From CAZDGB01 sp964504645 (GTDB lineage Bacteria > Planctomycetota > Planctomycetia > Planctomycetales > Planctomycetaceae): a stretch of DNA of 16,420 nucleotides. This document shows positions 14,272 to 16,420 of the stretch, piece after piece. Under the pieces are notes generated by a model, which saw only the letters and a program-made list of their open reading frames with translations, was not told where the DNA came from and ran no database searches. Position numbers and translations under genes: made by a program. The DNA is taken from the NCBI GenBank assembly GCA_964504645.1, contig CAZDGB010000168.1, positions 1 to 16,420 of the forward strand, in the 5' to 3' direction. Position 1 is the first letter of the stretch, and every line of letters begins with the position of its first letter.

Positions 14272-15087
14272 TCAAGCGACGCGGCGGGCGGCGGGTTGCA
14301 GCCCCAGTTGCTTGCGATACGCATCCAGCTCCTGATCCGTTTCATCGGGTTCCGCATACCAGATATGCAGCAGCGTTTTCCGCATTTTCTCGACCGGGCG
14401 AATCGTGCAGCGGCCGTGCCAGCTCTTCAAGCCGACGGTGTTCAGCACGGAGAATGCGTATGCGCGGTTCGGCAAGAATGGCATCGTCTTGGCGATAACA
14501 AACCCGCGCGGCTCCCGCAACAGATGCAACGGATTCAGGCTGCGCTGATAAAACTCGGTGCCGATCTCCGCCAGCGATTCGTCCTCCGGGAAGGCGAACT
14601 GCATGGTGACGATCTTTTCCGACGTATCGGGATGCGGCGCGATTCGGTAGCCGTCGGATTCGCAATAGATCTGTCCGCGCGGGAATGCCGGAATCTTCGC
14701 GAGCTGATCGGGCGTCGTGCTGAATCTGCGGCATAGACCAGACGCCACTTTGTCGAAGACCACGCCGCGAAACTCGGGGGAACCGATGACCGCCCTCACC
14801 GTCGCCCACAACGCATGCTCGGCACGTCCAATCTGCTGCAATGACTCTTCGCACAGCGCCATCCGCCGCCGCGTGCTGCCGCCGTATTCATTCGTGTGAT
14901 GCTTCGGATTGGCCTTCGTCAGGTGGTTCTCCGCCGGGAAGGCTCGGACCAGACGACGATAGATGTCTTCCGGAAAAATGTTCTCGATCGAGATGTGAGG
15001 AAACGGATCGGTTTCCGCCGGCGTATCTTCCACGGCGCCAACGGCATGCTGCAAAACTCGTTGATACAAGCTGCGGTCCAAATGCAT
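14272..15087 (-). CDS. 2OG-Fe(II) oxygenase-like protein
   Basis: This 271-residue cytoplasmic protein probably hydroxylates a small or macromolecular substrate using 2-oxoglutarate and iron. It has the facial triad as H152 and D154 in APHPDT and H224 in SWHG, about 70 residues apart. The 2OG-binding Arg is R236 in KMRKTLLHIWY. Strands between them (KIVTMQFAFP, AYAFSVLNTVGL) fit the double-stranded beta-helix. The N-terminal 110 residues are helical with DPFPHISIENIFPEDIY, a common entry segment of this family. The ATG at 15087 is chosen because GAGGAG lies six bases upstream; an in-frame ATG seven codons earlier has no such site. Homologues of this kind often sit in glycan or tailoring clusters, but none is visible here. 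Confidence 0.72.
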   Translation of the reverse strand: MHLDRSLYQRVLQHAVGAVEDTPAETDPFPHISIENIFPEDIYRRLVRAFPAENHLTKANPKHHTNEYGGSTRRRMALCEESLQQIGRAEHALWATVRAVIGSPEFRGVVFDKVASGLCRRFSTTPDQLAKIPAFPRGQIYCESDGYRIAPHPDTSEKIVTMQFAFPEDESLAEIGTEFYQRSLNPLHLLREPRGFVIAKTMPFLPNRAYAFSVLNTVGLKSWHGRCTIRPVEKMRKTLLHIWYAEPDETDQELDAYRKQLGLQPAARRVA

Positions 15088-15093
15088 GGCATT

Positions 15094-15099
15094 CTCCTC
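15094..15099 (-). promoter_or_regulatory. Shine-Dalgarno that sets the oxygenase start at 15087
   Basis: On the minus strand GAGGAG lies six bases before the ATG at 15087. It overlaps the coding frame of the longer form from 15108 and so argues against that form. Confidence 0.65.
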
Positions 15100-15108
15100 G
15101 GCAATCAT

Positions 15109-15557
15109 TGCCGCTTCTCGAAGACCGGCGTGGCGGTGAGCCCATCAGTCTTTATCGAAACGGCACAACCGGAAGAATGAGCCGAAGCTGCGCTTCAGGA
15201 AAAACCCTCGCAGAGCGCCTGATTTTGCTCGGCAACCGACCACAATTCTAACGTTTCCCGGTGCAAGGCGGACGGGAATGCCCCGGATACCGAGTCAGAA
15301 CCGGCGCGGCGGGGATGGAATCCCTCGGGTCTGTGCTGAAGCCCAAGGGCTCGAAACCTGTTGCGGGAGCGATAAATCCCAAATGGAGACGGCGGAGCGG
15401 AACCGGCGGCTGTGAGACCTGCATGATCACGTACCCTCAGGTGTTGTTTATCTGGGCTGCCGGGGTAGTTCGCCGGTCCGGGCGGAATCTTGGCAAAAGA
15501 AATGGAATTCTATGCACTCGATGTGCCGGTCGCTGTAAAGCAGACCGCGGGCATTCG
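15109..15557. other. Probable non-coding region with several small hairpins
   Basis: About 450 bp have no coding sequence I can support. It holds GAAGC-TGC-GCTTC near 15184-15196, GGGAT-GGA-ATCCC (15312-15324) and AGCCC-AA-GGGCT (15340-15351). It also holds a region around 15420-15470 with a TGATCA palindrome. The promoter for the oxygenase gene (minus strand) should lie in the left part. I saw no convincing -35/-10 pair. The middle may be a dispersed repeat or a structured RNA. Confidence 0.35.
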
Positions 15558-15899
15558 TCAGGGGTCCGCTGTGGAAGAGGCCAGGAAATACATTGAACCG
15601 TTTTCCCAGACGATCCTGTATTGGGAAGGCCCGAGCAGGGCATCGATTCGATCGGATTCCCACTGATAGAACCATTGAATGGCCGCAAAGCGACCCGACA
15701 GCCAGTTCAGGGGGTAATTGATCCATTCGTATCCGGCCGGCACGAAAATCCGATTGGGGTGCGAGGTGCGCACCAATATCTGGGCAGTGATGGGCGGCGA
15801 CATCAGATATCCCACGATGAGCAAGACGGCCATCAGTCCCGGCGGCCACCGCCACACGGCAAACACGGAACGGCGAGGAAGATTCGGGCGAGCAGGCAT
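15558..15899 (-). CDS. Small single-pass membrane protein, function unknown
   Basis: This 113-residue protein has one clear membrane segment near residues 20-42 (WPPGLMAVLLIVGYLMSPPI). The Arg-rich N-terminus RPNLPRRS is expected inside and a soluble C-terminal part outside. The soluble part is rich in Trp and Tyr (AGYEWINYPLNWLSGRFAAI, QWFYQWESDRIDAL). No catalytic motif is visible. It starts 8 nt after the stop of the upstream membrane gene and has no own ribosome site, so it is probably translationally coupled in the same operon. I do not recognise a family. Confidence 0.55.
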   Translation of the reverse strand: MPARPNLPRRSVFAVWRWPPGLMAVLLIVGYLMSPPITAQILVRTSHPNRIFVPAGYEWINYPLNWLSGRFAAIQWFYQWESDRIDALLGPSQYRIVWENGSMYFLASSTADP

Positions 15900-15907
15900 G
15901 AGAATGG

Positions 15908-16228
15908 TCAGACCGAATCTTGTTTGACGATCGCTGTCGCCGCGCGTCGCCGATCAGCACGCGCTGCGACGATGAGCCCTGCGATGAAGCCGGAAACGAT
16001 TCCGAAAATCGGAATCATGATCACTTCCGTGCCGTCATTGCCGGCAGGCGTCAGCGCCCGCAGGGCAGGGATCGCCATGAGCACCGCTGTCAACGCGATG
16101 AGAGGCGTTATCAGCCAGGCAGCGAAGAATGCCAGTACCGGCTGACGGAGAAACGAAGCGATCCACCCGGCGAGAATGCAGGGACCGAGTCCAAGCGTGA
16201 GGACCAGTAACAAGAGAATGACCTGCAT
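15908..16228 (-). CDS. Small multi-pass membrane protein, function unknown
   Basis: This 106-residue protein has about three hydrophobic segments: residues 2-25 (VILLLLVLTLGLGPCILAGW), 30-60 (VLAFFAAWLITPLIALTAVL) and 70-90 (VIMIPIFGIVSGFIAGLIVA). A basic C-terminus, RADRRR, probably lies in the cytoplasm. The ribosome site is weak (GAAG about nine bases before the ATG). It is the first gene of a two-gene unit with the membrane protein at 15558-15899 and lies downstream of a tRNA on the same strand. I do not recognise a family. Confidence 0.6.
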   Translation of the reverse strand: MQVILLLLVLTLGLGPCILAGWIASFLRQPVLAFFAAWLITPLIALTAVLMAIPALRALTPAGNDGTEVIMIPIFGIVSGFIAGLIVAARADRRRAATAIVKQDSV

Positions 16229-16291
16229 GGCGTCACTTCATTCGCCGGTCCCAGTGCTCCTCTCCATCGACTTTGTGGCTCAGGCCTGCTC

Positions 16292-16329
16292 CTGCGCTTG
16301 CCAAGCGCAGCGCCATCAGGCTCTGGCGC
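16292..16329. repeat. Two adjacent palindromes downstream of the tRNA
   Basis: CTGCGCTTG (16292-16300) and CAAGCGCAG (16302-16310) are exact reverse complements with a 1-nt centre. Immediately after, GCGCCA (16310-16315) pairs with TGGCGC (16324-16329). Together they could form a cruciform or tandem hairpin between the tRNA and the first membrane-protein gene. No T-run follows. Confidence 0.4.
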
Positions 16330-16388
16330 AGCACATTTGACAGCGCACACAGCCAGTCAACCGGCGCAGGGGCTTGCAAGAAAAAAGA

Positions 16389-16420
16389 TGGCGGTGGTCG
16401 GACTCGAACCGACGACACAC
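16389..16420 (-). tRNA. tRNA, 3' part only (cut by window edge)
   Basis: On the minus strand the end reads as a T-arm, GTCGG-TTCGAGT-CCGAC, then the 3' acceptor strand CACCGCC and discriminator A at 16389. The terminal CCA is not encoded. A TCTTTTTT run follows directly and may help end transcription. The 5' acceptor should read GGCGGTG outside the window. The anticodon is not visible; the acceptor and T-arm would suit an elongator tRNA-Met but do not prove it. Confidence 0.8.

Noticed and set aside
15261..15596. Plus-strand open frame of 111 codons with a GTG start
   Set aside because: There is no ribosome site and the composition is unlike a folded protein. It overlaps small hairpins and the 3' end of a better minus-strand gene.
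16233..16418. Minus-strand open frame starting inside the tRNA
   Set aside because: Its start codon lies in the T-arm region, so it is probably a trailer artefact. It is kept only as a question in the findings.

Overview
The window looks like chromosomal DNA of a planctomycete (class Planctomycetia). It is GC-rich and holds short gene clusters on both strands. It also holds several small proteins whose style I recognise from planctomycete genomes: a 90-residue protein ending in a LSLL-type tail, two Tyr-rich secreted proteins, and a Lys/Ala-rich protein with an acidic tail around a VWVVFNGSMK core. The taxonomic call is inference from protein style, since no rRNA gene is present. I see no phage, transposase, CRISPR or plasmid genes.

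Layout from left to right. Positions 1-1516 (+): a perfect inverted repeat, a threonine synthase (thrC) and a small Planctomycetes-type protein, separated and followed by two different GC-rich inverted repeats. Positions 1589-3046: two divergently transcribed secreted Tyr-rich proteins. Between them lies a 139-bp palindromic element with 28-bp terminal arms that carries a good -10 box. A strong intrinsic terminator follows at 3058-3111. Positions 3386-6597 (+): a CpaC/RcpA-type secretin followed by a Cys-rich lipoprotein with an OmpA-like domain and a Gly/Met tail, probably one envelope-export unit. Positions 6763-7950 (-): an exported HEAT-repeat protein, divergent from a large MscK-like mechanosensitive channel at 8080-11463 (+). 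Positions 11533-11997 (-): a small charged protein. Positions 12320-13267 (+): a 3-hydroxyacyl-CoA dehydrogenase-family protein. Positions 13272-15087 (-): a lipoprotein joining a Cys-dependent phosphatase domain to a C-terminal CxxCH haem motif, and a 2OG-Fe(II) oxygenase-like protein. Positions 15088-15557 appear non-coding with small hairpins. Positions 15558-16228 (-): two small membrane proteins. Positions 16389-16420 (-): the 3' end of a tRNA cut by the window edge.

Most of the window is ordinary housekeeping and envelope biology. The items most worth a second look are the phosphatase-cytochrome fusion, the Cys/Met-rich OmpA-like lipoprotein beside a secretin, and the palindromic element that may supply a promoter. 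Function calls come from reading motifs by eye; no database search was possible.
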